Notes under the pieces: generated by a model
Seen by the model: only the letters and a program-made list of their open reading frames with translations
Told to the model about the DNA's origin: nothing
Database searches by the model: none
Position numbers and translations under genes: made by a program
Assembly: GCF_001544015.1 (NCBI RefSeq)
Contig: NZ_AP014924.1
Coordinates: forward strand, 930,001-994,000
DNA: 64,000 nucleotides
Reading direction: 5' to 3'
Origin: Limnochorda pilosa
Lineage (GTDB): Bacteria; Bacillota; Limnochordia; Limnochordales; Limnochordaceae
Part shown: positions 41,795-50,707 of the stretch, piece after piece
Layout: the number at the start of each line of letters is the position of its first letter
How positions within the stretch are numbered: the stretch's first letter is position 1

Positions 41795-42550
41795 CTAGAT
41801 CTCCCTCTCCACCTCCCTCCGACGGAGGGTTGCGATCACCGGCAGGTGGTCCGAGACGCGGGCGGACCCGACGTGCACCTCGTCCGCCTGCAGCCCGGGG
41901 TCGATGAAGACGTAGTCGATGCGAACGTTGGGCCTGCCGGGCGGTTCCGACCGATAGGAGAAGGTGGGCTCCGGCGACCCGGGGGCCTCCGTGGCGGCAT
42001 CCACCCAGCGGGCGGTCATCGCGCGCACCTCCTCGCTCTCGGGCAGGGCGTTCCAGTCGCCCACCACCGCCTTGGACGGGGGGAGCTGCTGCCCGTAGGC
42101 GAGGATCCGCTCCACGTGGACCAGGCGTTCGGCCTGGTCGAGGCCCAGGTGAGTGCAGACCAGGTGAAAGGAGCCGGACGTTCCCCATGGGAGCTCGACG
42201 TGGAGGAAGGCCCGCGCCTCCCGCCCCCGGCTCGATGCCAGGCGCTCGCCGTACCGGAAGAGGATGGGGTGACGGCTCACGACGGCGATCCCGTACCCGG
42301 ACCGGTGCGCCCCGTAGAGCCCCTCGCCCGTCATGGCCGCCTGGAACGCGTGATGCCATCCGAGGGCTCCCGCGATCTCCGCCGCCTGATCGCGGCACCC
42401 CGACCGGGGAAGGTACCGATCGACCTCCTGCAACCCGACCACGTCCGCCCCCGCCTCATCGATGGTGCCGGCGACGGCCTCCAGGTCGATGACGCCGTCC
42501 GGTCGCTCCCCATGCCGGATGTTGAAGGTCATCAACCGAAGCAGGCTCAT
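41795..42550 (-). CDS. EEP-family phosphodiesterase/phosphatase (copy 2), cytoplasmic
   Basis: 251 residues, ATG 42550 overlapping the upstream stop (ATGA). RLMTFNIRHGERPDGVIDLE, GLQEVDRYLPRSG, CTHLGLD, VGDWNAL, RIDYVFIDPG, SDHLPVIA. No export signal, unlike copy 1 at 36521-37405. Together they suggest a phosphodiester substrate handled both outside and inside the cell. Confidence 0.9.
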   Translation of the reverse strand: MSLLRLMTFNIRHGERPDGVIDLEAVAGTIDEAGADVVGLQEVDRYLPRSGCRDQAAEIAGALGWHHAFQAAMTGEGLYGAHRSGYGIAVVSRHPILFRYGERLASSRGREARAFLHVELPWGTSGSFHLVCTHLGLDQAERLVHVERILAYGQQLPPSKAVVGDWNALPESEEVRAMTARWVDAATEAPGSPEPTFSYRSEPPGRPNVRIDYVFIDPGLQADEVHVGSARVSDHLPVIATLRRREVEREI

Positions 42551-44799
42551 CCGCCCGCCACCTCCTCCTCCACCGGGCGGGATGGGGCGATCAGGCAGGC
42601 GGCGAAGCGACGAGGGGGCAAGGGCATCGTCCCCGCCTCCGGCCGAAGCCGGCGCTCCCCGACCCTCCACCCGTCCATGGCCGCCCGCTCGCCAGACGCT
42701 CGAGCACCCGCAGACGCGGTCAGGATGCGGACCTCCCGGCCGGCCGGGAACGGAAGGCTCACCTTCCCGCCCACTCGCTCCGGGTTGAAGAGCAGCAGGA
42801 GCTCCTCCCGGGAACGGCCCGGCTCCTCGGTGCGGGGGGTCCAGAGGCGGCCCTGGACTCCCCGGGGGAGATCGAACGGCTGCCGGTCCGCGAGCCTGGA
42901 GGCGGCCAGCGTGGAGGCGACCGCCTTCCTCACCGCCAGGGCTTCCTGGATCCACTCCATGGCGCTCTCCGGGGAGCCCTCGCCGATCCATCGCTGCTCC
43001 AGCAGGCCGGGCTCGTACCAGAAGACCGCCCCAAGCAGGAAGGCCCGCCCCACGTCCGAGCGGAAGAGCCGTTCCTGCAGCCTGGGATCCTGAACCGGGC
43101 GCGGCTGGACCATGCAGACCAGGGCGTGCTCCGGGAAGGTGTACCGATAGACGTCGAAAGACTCGTCGTATTGCTCGCCGTTCCAGGTGACGTTGCCCCA
43201 GACCCGGCTGCTGTAAACGTCGCCGCAGTTCTCGATCATCAGGAAGGCAACCGGATCGTGCCTTCGCAGGCGGCCCAGGACCTCGTCCAGCAGTCGGACG
43301 TAGCCCTGGTTGAAGAGGCCGTGATGATCGGCAGGCGAGTGGCCGTGGTCCCGGCTGTAGCAGGGCAGCGGCGTGGCCGAGCCCAGCTGGTCGTAGTAGA
43401 TGCCCCGGGCGCCGTACCCGGTCACCATCCACTCGCCGAAATCGGCCAGGTGCTTCCGCCAGGCCGGATCCGCCGGGCAGAGGACCGAGAAGGTCCGGGG
43501 GCCGTAGCTCTCCTGAACGGTGTTCCCGTCCGGTCCCCGAAGGGCCCAGCGCCGGCCGAGGCTCTGGTAGTATTCGGACTCCAGGTCGATCAGACGGCTG
43601 TTGATGTAGAAGGTGACGAAGCCTCCCGCCTCGCGCACCGCCGAGACGCCCCGGGCCAGGTCGAGAGGGGTCCCCAGTTCCAGGTCGGGGTTGTAGTCGG
43701 GGTAGTGGTTGTCAAAACCGAGGTGATTCCAGCCTGAGACGAAGAGGTGCCGGCTCCCCAGCTCCCGCCTGGCGCGATCGAAGAGGGACGGCATCTCCTC
43801 GAATCGATGGTAGACCCTCCCCTCCCGGCGGAAGTCGTAATGCGGCGTCACCACGCCCTCCTCCGCCAGGTCGGCGGGCTGCTCCAGCTGCGGCACGCGG
43901 GTGTCGAACCACTCCCGGTAACGGCGGGCCGCCCAGTGCCAGTCCCCCGGATGGACGCCCAGGGCGTAAGGCGGCGAGAGCCAGGCCTCGCCGGGGCGGA
44001 TCGGTAGGTACTTCCGGAAGGCGAGCCGCAGGTAGGGGCTCTCCGGCCCTCCCGTCTCGACGCGCAGGCCCGTGAGGAGGAATTCCGGGTCGTACGAGGC
44101 CAGGTAGACGCCGCCCTTCCCATCGTGGTAGTCCATCCACATCATGGAGGCCAGCCCGCAGTAAGGGATCTCCCGAACGTACTCCCCGCCCTCCCGGACC
44201 GTCCCGGCGCGGTGGAGGCCCAGATACCTCTCGGTCGCCAGGGTGGCCGCCGGCTGAGCGATCCGCTCCCCCGCATGATGGGGGTAGACCAGCACGTCGT
44301 CGCCTTCGAGGGCGAGCCCCGGAAGCCGCGGGAAGAGCACCTCGACCACCATCACCTCGGCCAGGTTGACGACCGCGAGGCGCCAGGCCAGGAGCTCCCC
44401 GGGTTCAGCGATGCGCCGGCCCGGGAGGGGCGCTGACGGGGTCAACCAGGCCAGCGCCCGCAGGGGCAAGGTCTCCCCGGATGAGGCCTGGAACGCACCA
44501 CAGGCGACGCGCAGGAGCGCCTGGTTCAGCTCCTCCTCCCGGGGAGCGACGCTGCCCGCCGGGTCCATGTCGCGTAGCAGATCCCGGGCCTGCCCGGCGT
44601 CCACCGGCCGAAGCTCCAGCGGCAGGGCCCGGTGGATCGCCGCCTGGCCGGAAGCGGGCTCCCGAAGGAAACGGAGCTCCAGGAGGGGTTGCGCCGTGGA
44701 ACGGCCGGCGACCAGTTCCCGGCCCAGCTCTTCATCCCAGAACGACGTCAGGTTCTGCTCCCCAACGTCCCAGGCCACACGAGCGGTCTTCCATGCCAC
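42547..44799 (-). CDS. DUF6259 glycoside-hydrolase-like protein
   Basis: 750 residues, GTG 44799, no export signal. N-terminal beta domain, then a TIM-barrel-like centre (RHLFVSGWNHLGFDNHYPDY, GFVTFYINSRLIDLESEYYQ, ARGIYYDQLGSATPLPCYSR, FLMIENCGDVYSSRVWG) and a C-terminal beta domain. The DQL and IENCGD acidic residues sit where GH clans with this barrel place catalytic acids. Sugar released would be handled by the SIS proteins and BadF-type kinase next door. Confidence 0.8.
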   Translation of the reverse strand: MAWKTARVAWDVGEQNLTSFWDEELGRELVAGRSTAQPLLELRFLREPASGQAAIHRALPLELRPVDAGQARDLLRDMDPAGSVAPREEELNQALLRVACGAFQASSGETLPLRALAWLTPSAPLPGRRIAEPGELLAWRLAVVNLAEVMVVEVLFPRLPGLALEGDDVLVYPHHAGERIAQPAATLATERYLGLHRAGTVREGGEYVREIPYCGLASMMWMDYHDGKGGVYLASYDPEFLLTGLRVETGGPESPYLRLAFRKYLPIRPGEAWLSPPYALGVHPGDWHWAARRYREWFDTRVPQLEQPADLAEEGVVTPHYDFRREGRVYHRFEEMPSLFDRARRELGSRHLFVSGWNHLGFDNHYPDYNPDLELGTPLDLARGVSAVREAGGFVTFYINSRLIDLESEYYQSLGRRWALRGPDGNTVQESYGPRTFSVLCPADPAWRKHLADFGEWMVTGYGARGIYYDQLGSATPLPCYSRDHGHSPADHHGLFNQGYVRLLDEVLGRLRRHDPVAFLMIENCGDVYSSRVWGNVTWNGEQYDESFDVYRYTFPEHALVCMVQPRPVQDPRLQERLFRSDVGRAFLLGAVFWYEPGLLEQRWIGEGSPESAMEWIQEALAVRKAVASTLAASRLADRQPFDLPRGVQGRLWTPRTEEPGRSREELLLLFNPERVGGKVSLPFPAGREVRILTASAGARASGERAAMDGWRVGERRLRPEAGTMPLPPRRFAACLIAPSRPVEEEVAGG

Positions 44800-44823
44800 C
44801 GTGACTCCCCCCAGCGGTCCTCG

Positions 44824-45582
44824 CTAGAAGCCCTGGGCCAGGAAGCGTCCGCGCGCCTCCTCGTTCAGGCGCTTGGCGCCCGGCAGATGGTTGCTCACGT
44901 AGATGCTCGGGGTCTTCCCGCCCCGCTGCAGCCGGTCCACCACCGCCGCCACCAGCGCCCACATGAGGTAGGCGGCTGCGATCCCCGAGGCAGGACAGAT
45001 CGCTCCCTCGAGACCGGCCACGTCCACCAGGGCGTCGCCGGGAGGGGCGCCGTGGTCGAGCAGGATCTCCACGACCTCATAGAGCCGCTTTCCCATCGGG
45101 TTCACCGGTGCGAGCGAGGAGGAGTAGGCGACCGAGGTGAGCCCGATGACGGTCAGCCCCGCTTCCCTCGCATCGATCGCGAGGCTCACGGGCAGGGTGT
45201 TGACACCCGAGACGGAGTTGATCAGGAGGACGTCGCCCGGTCGGAGGTCGGCCTGGGTGAGGATCCATCGGTGAAGGCCGCCGACCTCGTCGAGGAAGAC
45301 CCGAGGCGGTCCGTCCTGAGGGCGGGGTCCCCGGGGGCGGACATCGTGCTGCAGCTCGAACTGCCAGCGGATGGGAGCCAGCATCATCGGCCCCCCGGCC
45401 CGCCCGATCATCTCGTGGGTCAACATGTGGCCGGTGTCGAAGAGATGCCAGACGCCGCCGCGCTCGGCCGCCCCTGCGATGGCCGCGGCGGCCCTGGCGA
45501 GCGACGGCTGCTGACCCTCGCGGATCTGCGCCAGCACCCGCCCCATCGCTTCGAAGTAACGTTCCGGCAGGCTCTCGGTCAC
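44824..45582 (-). CDS. SIS-domain phosphosugar-binding protein (copy 2)
   Basis: 252 residues. HLFDTGHMLTHEMIGRAGGP, VLLINSVSGVNTLPVSLAID, LTSVAYSSSLAPVNPMGKRL. Related to the gene at 34032 but with a divergent first loop (FDTGH in place of FGSGH). Overlaps the kinase stop by 4 bp; likely acts on the kinase product (amino-sugar phosphate). Confidence 0.88.
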   Translation of the reverse strand: MTESLPERYFEAMGRVLAQIREGQQPSLARAAAAIAGAAERGGVWHLFDTGHMLTHEMIGRAGGPMMLAPIRWQFELQHDVRPRGPRPQDGPPRVFLDEVGGLHRWILTQADLRPGDVLLINSVSGVNTLPVSLAIDAREAGLTVIGLTSVAYSSSLAPVNPMGKRLYEVVEILLDHGAPPGDALVDVAGLEGAICPASGIAAAYLMWALVAAVVDRLQRGGKTPSIYVSNHLPGAKRLNEEARGRFLAQGF

Positions 45583-46589
45583 AGCGCGGACCTCCTCTTC
45601 AGCTGGGGTGAGGACGGGACGGTCTGGGCTGCGTCGATCTGCCCGGCCACCCGCTCGATGAAGCTCTCGTCGACCGGGAGAGCTGCCACCTCGCAGGCGC
45701 GCAGGACCGCCCCCACGAACGGCGGGAACCGGGCCGGCACCAGCACCACGTTCGGGGCTGCGAGGTTCAGCGCATCGACGAAGGGATCCAGGAGGGGCGA
45801 CCCGGCGGCGCTGACGCCGCCCGTGACGGCGACGGAGACCTCGTCGTCCCTTCCCACACCCAGCCGGGAGATCACGGCGGCGGCCTGTTTGACCAGCTCC
45901 CCGGCCGCGTTCCTGAAGATCTCCCTCGCGACCGCGTCGCCCTCGTCGGCCGCGTCCGACACGACGGTGGCCAGGCTGGCGATCCGCTCCCGGCTCAGCC
46001 CCTTGCGGTAGACCAGTCCGACCAGTTCCCGCTCCATCCCGTAGAGGAGCGTCTTGCGGAAGAGCCGGGTCAGCGCGGTGGGCGGTCCCAGGCCGTCCGA
46101 CGCCCGGACGACGGCCTTCAACCCCTCGACGGCGATCCAGTAGCCGCTTCCCTCGTCACCCAGGAGCGAGCCCCAACCGCCGACCGTCGCCGTTCGTCCA
46201 CGCCACTCGCCGTATGCGAACGATCCGGTGCCGGTCAGGACGACGACGCCATCCCCTTGCGGGAGGGCTCCACGGAACGCGGCGGGGGCGTCGCCCTCGA
46301 CCACCAGGTTCCGATAGCGGAACGTACCCTCCAGGGCCAGCTCCGCCACGTCAAAGGTAAGCCCCGGGGCCGAGAGGTAGACAGCGGCGACCTCGCCGTC
46401 GACCTCCGCGAGGGCCTGACGGCTTGCCTGCTGGATGGCGAAGATGGCTTCGTCCTCAGGTACGAAGTACAGATTCGTCCCGCCGCCGAAGCCCGTTCCG
46501 ATCACCGTACCGTCCCTCGTCACGGCGCATCCAATGGTCTTGGATCCTCCGCTGTCGATCCCCAATACGATCTCCGTCGCACCGCCCAT
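45579..46589 (-). CDS. BadF/BadG/N-acetylglucosamine-kinase-type sugar kinase
   Basis: 336 residues from ATG 46589 (AGGAG 7 nt upstream). ASKHA fold: LGIDSGGSKTIGCAVTRDGT (phosphate 1), VVLTGTGSFAYGEWRG and GWGSLLGDEGSGYWIA, the family's characteristic GDEGS block, then VAVTGGVSAAG (adenosine). Phosphorylates an amino sugar after import. Confidence 0.92.
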   Translation of the reverse strand: MGGATEIVLGIDSGGSKTIGCAVTRDGTVIGTGFGGGTNLYFVPEDEAIFAIQQASRQALAEVDGEVAAVYLSAPGLTFDVAELALEGTFRYRNLVVEGDAPAAFRGALPQGDGVVVLTGTGSFAYGEWRGRTATVGGWGSLLGDEGSGYWIAVEGLKAVVRASDGLGPPTALTRLFRKTLLYGMERELVGLVYRKGLSRERIASLATVVSDAADEGDAVAREIFRNAAGELVKQAAAVISRLGVGRDDEVSVAVTGGVSAAGSPLLDPFVDALNLAAPNVVLVPARFPPFVGAVLRACEVAALPVDESFIERVAGQIDAAQTVPSSPQLKRRSAL

Positions 46590-46632
46590 GGCCATGCTCC
46601 TTTTGCCTTCGCCGACCTCCGGTCGCACCCGA

Positions 46633-47364
46633 TCAGGCTCGGCGCGTGAGATGGAAGCGAAGCAGGTAGCGATCCGCGCGAAATACGGTTCGGCTGTGAT
46701 GAACGGGCCTCGATCCCAGGTCCCTCACCGTACGATGCGCCACGAGCACCACGGCCCCATCGTCTGCGAGCCGGAGCCGTTCCCTCTCCTGGGGTTCCGC
46801 GGCTCGCGCCTCAACCACCTCCTCGGCGGAGGCGAGGCGCACCTCGTACTTCTGCTCGAGCAGCCAGTCGATCGAATGGGCCTCCAGGTCTTCCTCCAGC
46901 AAGCCCGGACAGAGCTTCTCAGGAATGTACGCCTCCTCCAGGGCGAGAGCCTCGGCGCCGGCCCTTCGAATGCGAAGGACACGGAGGACCCGGGCTCCCC
47001 TGGGCAGGTCGAGGTGCCAAGCCACCTCGGTTTCGGGCACGTCCACGCCCTTGGAGAGCAGCTCCGAGGAGACGCTGAGGCCGCGTTGGTGCATCTCCTC
47101 GGTGAAGCTTCGCAGGGGGATCGCGGCCGATTCGGGCGGGGGCATCTCCACGACCGTCCCCCGACCCGGGCGGCGCGAGACAAGGCCGTCGGCGGCCAGG
47201 GAGATGATCGCATGCTTGGCGGTCGCCTGGGAGACGCCGAGTTCGGCGGCCAGCTCCTGTTCCGAGGGAAGGCGATCGCCCGGTTGAAGCAGTCCGGACC
47301 GGATGCGCCGCTCCAGTTCATCCTTGACCTGCACGTACAGCGGAAGATTACGGTTGAATGCCAT
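46633..47364 (-). CDS. GntR/HutC-family regulator with UTRA domain
   Basis: 243 residues from ATG 47364 (GGAG 4 nt upstream). Winged HTH PLYVQVKDELERRIRSGLLQ, GDRLPSEQELAAELGVSQAT; UTRA effector domain with RVLRIRRAGAEALALEEAYI and HHSRTVFRADRYLLRFHL. UTRA domains bind sugar phosphates such as GlcNAc-6-P; this is the probable repressor of the sugar block. Confidence 0.94.
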   Translation of the reverse strand: MAFNRNLPLYVQVKDELERRIRSGLLQPGDRLPSEQELAAELGVSQATAKHAIISLAADGLVSRRPGRGTVVEMPPPESAAIPLRSFTEEMHQRGLSVSSELLSKGVDVPETEVAWHLDLPRGARVLRVLRIRRAGAEALALEEAYIPEKLCPGLLEEDLEAHSIDWLLEQKYEVRLASAEEVVEARAAEPQERERLRLADDGAVVLVAHRTVRDLGSRPVHHSRTVFRADRYLLRFHLTRRA

Positions 47365-47431
47365 GGCACTCCGCCTCGTCACGATCGTTTGGCAATCCAG
47401 CAGCTCCCCTGGGCAGCCGTGAGGTACGCGC

Positions 47432-50400
47432 CTACTGCCCCGGGTGAAGCTGCATCCACCCGTCCTCCACCCTCACGACACCGTAACCGCACAGCTCGGG
47501 GGAAGCCGCCTGTGCGGTGCGGGTGGTGACGTAGCGGGTGATCTCACTCTCGTCGAGCTGGTCGCTGTGCCGGTGACCGACGAAGACGGCCTTCGCCCCG
47601 TACCGCTCCAGCAAGCGAACCACGTCCCGGCGGGAGTCGTCCATGAAGAACACCCATCGGTCGTCGAAGGGGTTGTGGTGCATGAAGACGGCGATCTGCC
47701 GGCCGGCAGCAGACGCTCTGGCCAGATCCTCTCCCAGCCAGAGAAGCTGCTGGCGGCCGACGGTGCCGCTGGCACTCCGGCTGGCTGGATGGTCGTAGCT
47801 GTTGACTCCGACGAAGTGCCAGTTGCCGTAGTCGAAGGAGAAGTAGAGGGGCCCGATCCTGTCGACCCACCAGGCGAATCCGTTGACGCGGCCGACCAGC
47901 TGGCCGTCATGGTTGCCCATCACCCCGTAGAGAGGAACGGAAAGGTGCTGCAGGACGAGCTCGCGGAAGAGGGGGTAGTCCCTGTGATAGGTGTCGGCGG
48001 TGCTCTGGGCGAAGTCACCGAGCATCAAGACGAAGTCGGGCTTCAGCTGCTCGATCTCCCCGAGGATCTCGGTCACCTGCGCGTTGAGCGGGTTCCTCGG
48101 ATCCGCTCCCCGCGAGCGTCGGTCGTGCAGGTGAATGTCGGTCACGAGCGCGAAGGTGAAGGAGTCCGGGGCTCGATCTGCCAGCACCTGCACGGCGTGG
48201 GGCTCGCAGGACGTTGCTCCCGAGGAATGCGCCAGCGTCAGATCGTAAAGGCCGCCGGGAACCCCAACGGGCGCGGCGAAGGTGATCTCCCATATCCCGG
48301 TCCCCGCGCCGGTCGCCGCCGGCGCCCAGCCGTTACCGGATGCAGAGAGCTCCACGGCCCCGACCGGTGTCAGCGTCTTCGACGCCTGCCCGCCTTCCTC
48401 ACCTCCCCGGGAGCAGACGAACCGGCCCTGCCACCCGTCAGGTGAGCCCCCGTCCGGGATGGCGACCAGCACTGTCAGCCGATCGCCTCCAGTGATGACG
48501 GCAGGGCTGGCCAGTCTGGGCCAGAGGAGCTTCATCCCACCATCCCTCCTAAGGGAGGAGAGCAGCGAGGGCAGCTCGAAGGCCTCGGGCGGCGGATAGG
48601 CGGCAGGGAGCATCGGTTGCCCCGCGGTTTCGGCCCGCGGGAGCTCCTCGCCGCCGGATCCGGCCGCCTCCGGGGACGAAAGCGCGCCCGGCAGGCTGGC
48701 CGCCCACAGGTTCCAGCTGCCGCCCTGATCAGAGACGAAGGCGACTCGGTCCCCGGTGGGATCCCAGGCGGGATGCTTCTCCGCGGACGGCCCCGGCATA
48801 CGCACCGGGAGCGGCTCGGCTGCCCACGGTTCTGCGTCGCTCCACACCACCGGCGCGACCCAGATATCCCAGTCGCCTCCTGCATTGGAAACGAAGGCTA
48901 TCTGGTCGCCGGAGGGCGACCATGCCGGTTCCACGTAGCTCGCGCCTTCCGGCCCGGCCGGGACGAGCATCCGGGCTTCACCGACCCCCGAGATCGACCC
49001 GTCGGCTCCGTAGCGCACGGGGACCGTCCAGATGGTCCACCTGCCTCGGCTGCGATCAGACTGGAAGGACAGGTGGGTGCCGTTCGGAGACCAGGTCGGG
49101 AAGGCGTCGGCACCGGGATGGGAGGTCACCTGGGTGATCTGCCCGGTGGCCGTGTCCATGACGCACAGGTCCCAGTTGCCGCCCGCATCGGAGCGGAAGG
49201 CGATGTGACGTCCGTCGGGCGCCCAGACCGGCGAGCGCTCGTTGGCCTTCGTCTCGGTCAGCCGGCGGGCTGCCTCGGGGCGAATCCTTCCGCCTGCCCC
49301 ATTCAGACCCTCCAGCACGAAGAGGTCCCAGTTGCCCCCGGGTTCATCCAGACTGGAGGCGCCTGCGTAGACCAGGCGTCTCCCATCCGGAGACCAGGCA
49401 GGCTCCTGCTTCTCCGTGGCGTCGAAGGTCAGGGGAAGGATCTCCGCCCGGTCGGTGAACCTCATGAGGAACAGGCTCGCATGGGCCGGTTCCTGGGTCG
49501 TCCTGCGGTTCTGCTCCTTGGAGAGCGAGAGAGCGATCATGCTGCCGTCCGGATGCCACGCGGGATGGAAGGTGCCCAGGAACGGAAAGTCAGTGCCGGA
49601 GGTCAGCGAGGTGAGCCGGTACAGCCCGTAGCTGGCCACCCGCTGAACCGGTCCGTTCTGGAAGCTCATGGTCTCGGGAGCAGGCGGCTCCTCCTCCCTG
49701 GGCAGGCTCTTCTCCGGCACTCGCACCAGGTCTTCCTGCCGGGTGGGACGGAGGTAGTAGAAGTCGGTGTAAGGGGGCGCCTCGTCCCCCTGCACCAGGA
49801 TGCCGGTGACCCGAACGTAGTCGCCGTTCCCGAAGGCGCCGATCTCGATACCTGCGTAGTCGTAGAACTTGACGTTCATCGCCCCGCGTCCGTCTTCGAT
49901 CTCGCCGTCCCGGGAACCATCCACCCAGAACCCGCGAGTGGTGGTCTCATTGTCGTAACGGGAGAGGCGACCAGCGATGGTGACGGGTGTCCCCTCGTAT
50001 CGCTCCACCTCATCGTACATCGCGTCCGTGGGGATCCGGGGCGGCTCAGCCTCCAGGATCCTGAGCGTGGCCGTCAGATCGCTCGACGGAGGAGGGTCCG
50101 CCAGTGGAAGGATCTCTTCGGGCCCCCGCGGCATGATCACGGTAGAGCCGAAATCGGTCGAGTATCCCTTGATGCCCAGTTCTCCCGTGACGCGGACCAT
50201 CTGGCCGCGCCGGACGGGCGGCTGTATACTCCCGGGCAGGTAGACCAGGACACCGGCTCGAGAGGCCTCCGTATCGCCGTGGGAGACCAGGGCGAAGTAG
50301 TTGGCGGCGTTGTGCCAGCTACCGGTGTCAATGACCGCCACTCCCGAAAGCGTCACAATCTGGCCGACGAGGAGAGGAACACCGTTCTCGTCGTTCTCTC

Positions 50401-50605
50401 GGATCTCGGCCACCGAGACCGATCTGGCGACGTCCGAGGGGGCGGTGGCGCCGGCAGGAGTAGGAGCGAGGCAAGAAGCCACCGCGGTCAGGAGCAACAG
50501 CCAGAGGAACCGCGTGATCGGGCCGGAGAGCCATGGAGCGTCCACATCGGGCCGCGCCGGCCCTCCGGTCATCATCGCCCGCGCGCCTTCCTGCGCTCGG
50601 TTCAT
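47432..50605 (-). CDS. giant exported protein: OB-folds, PD40 propeller, calcineurin-like phosphoesterase
   Basis: 1057 residues. Signal or anchor at ~30-55, with ASCLAPTP a possible lipobox. ~60-310: two OB-fold-like modules (VGQIVTLSGVAVIDTGSWHN, GTPVTIAGRLSRYDNETT, GDYVRVTGILVQGDEAPPY). ~340-660: six PD40/TolB-type propeller repeats (AWSPDGRRLVYAG, SPVWAPDGRHIAFRSDAGGN and similar). ~690-800: beta linker. ~810-1057: metallophosphoesterase with VTDIHLHD, MLGDFAQS, GVMGNHDG, MHHNPFDD, GHRHSDQ. I know no common family with this order; it probably acts on a bound phosphoester polymer at the surface. Confidence 0.88.
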   Translation of the reverse strand: MNRAQEGARAMMTGGPARPDVDAPWLSGPITRFLWLLLLTAVASCLAPTPAGATAPSDVARSVSVAEIRENDENGVPLLVGQIVTLSGVAVIDTGSWHNAANYFALVSHGDTEASRAGVLVYLPGSIQPPVRRGQMVRVTGELGIKGYSTDFGSTVIMPRGPEEILPLADPPPSSDLTATLRILEAEPPRIPTDAMYDEVERYEGTPVTIAGRLSRYDNETTTRGFWVDGSRDGEIEDGRGAMNVKFYDYAGIEIGAFGNGDYVRVTGILVQGDEAPPYTDFYYLRPTRQEDLVRVPEKSLPREEEPPAPETMSFQNGPVQRVASYGLYRLTSLTSGTDFPFLGTFHPAWHPDGSMIALSLSKEQNRRTTQEPAHASLFLMRFTDRAEILPLTFDATEKQEPAWSPDGRRLVYAGASSLDEPGGNWDLFVLEGLNGAGGRIRPEAARRLTETKANERSPVWAPDGRHIAFRSDAGGNWDLCVMDTATGQITQVTSHPGADAFPTWSPNGTHLSFQSDRSRGRWTIWTVPVRYGADGSISGVGEARMLVPAGPEGASYVEPAWSPSGDQIAFVSNAGGDWDIWVAPVVWSDAEPWAAEPLPVRMPGPSAEKHPAWDPTGDRVAFVSDQGGSWNLWAASLPGALSSPEAAGSGGEELPRAETAGQPMLPAAYPPPEAFELPSLLSSLRRDGGMKLLWPRLASPAVITGGDRLTVLVAIPDGGSPDGWQGRFVCSRGGEEGGQASKTLTPVGAVELSASGNGWAPAATGAGTGIWEITFAAPVGVPGGLYDLTLAHSSGATSCEPHAVQVLADRAPDSFTFALVTDIHLHDRRSRGADPRNPLNAQVTEILGEIEQLKPDFVLMLGDFAQSTADTYHRDYPLFRELVLQHLSVPLYGVMGNHDGQLVGRVNGFAWWVDRIGPLYFSFDYGNWHFVGVNSYDHPASRSASGTVGRQQLLWLGEDLARASAAGRQIAVFMHHNPFDDRWVFFMDDSRRDVVRLLERYGAKAVFVGHRHSDQLDESEITRYVTTRTAQAASPELCGYGVVRVEDGWMQLHPGQ

Positions 50606-50707
50606 TCAGCTCACCGCCCCCGGAGATCGCGTCCATTCCCTCGAATCCTGCATCGGGGCAGCCTTCGTGTTTCCTGGGCCGCCCCCGCCCGCGCATCCGC
50701 CTGGTCG

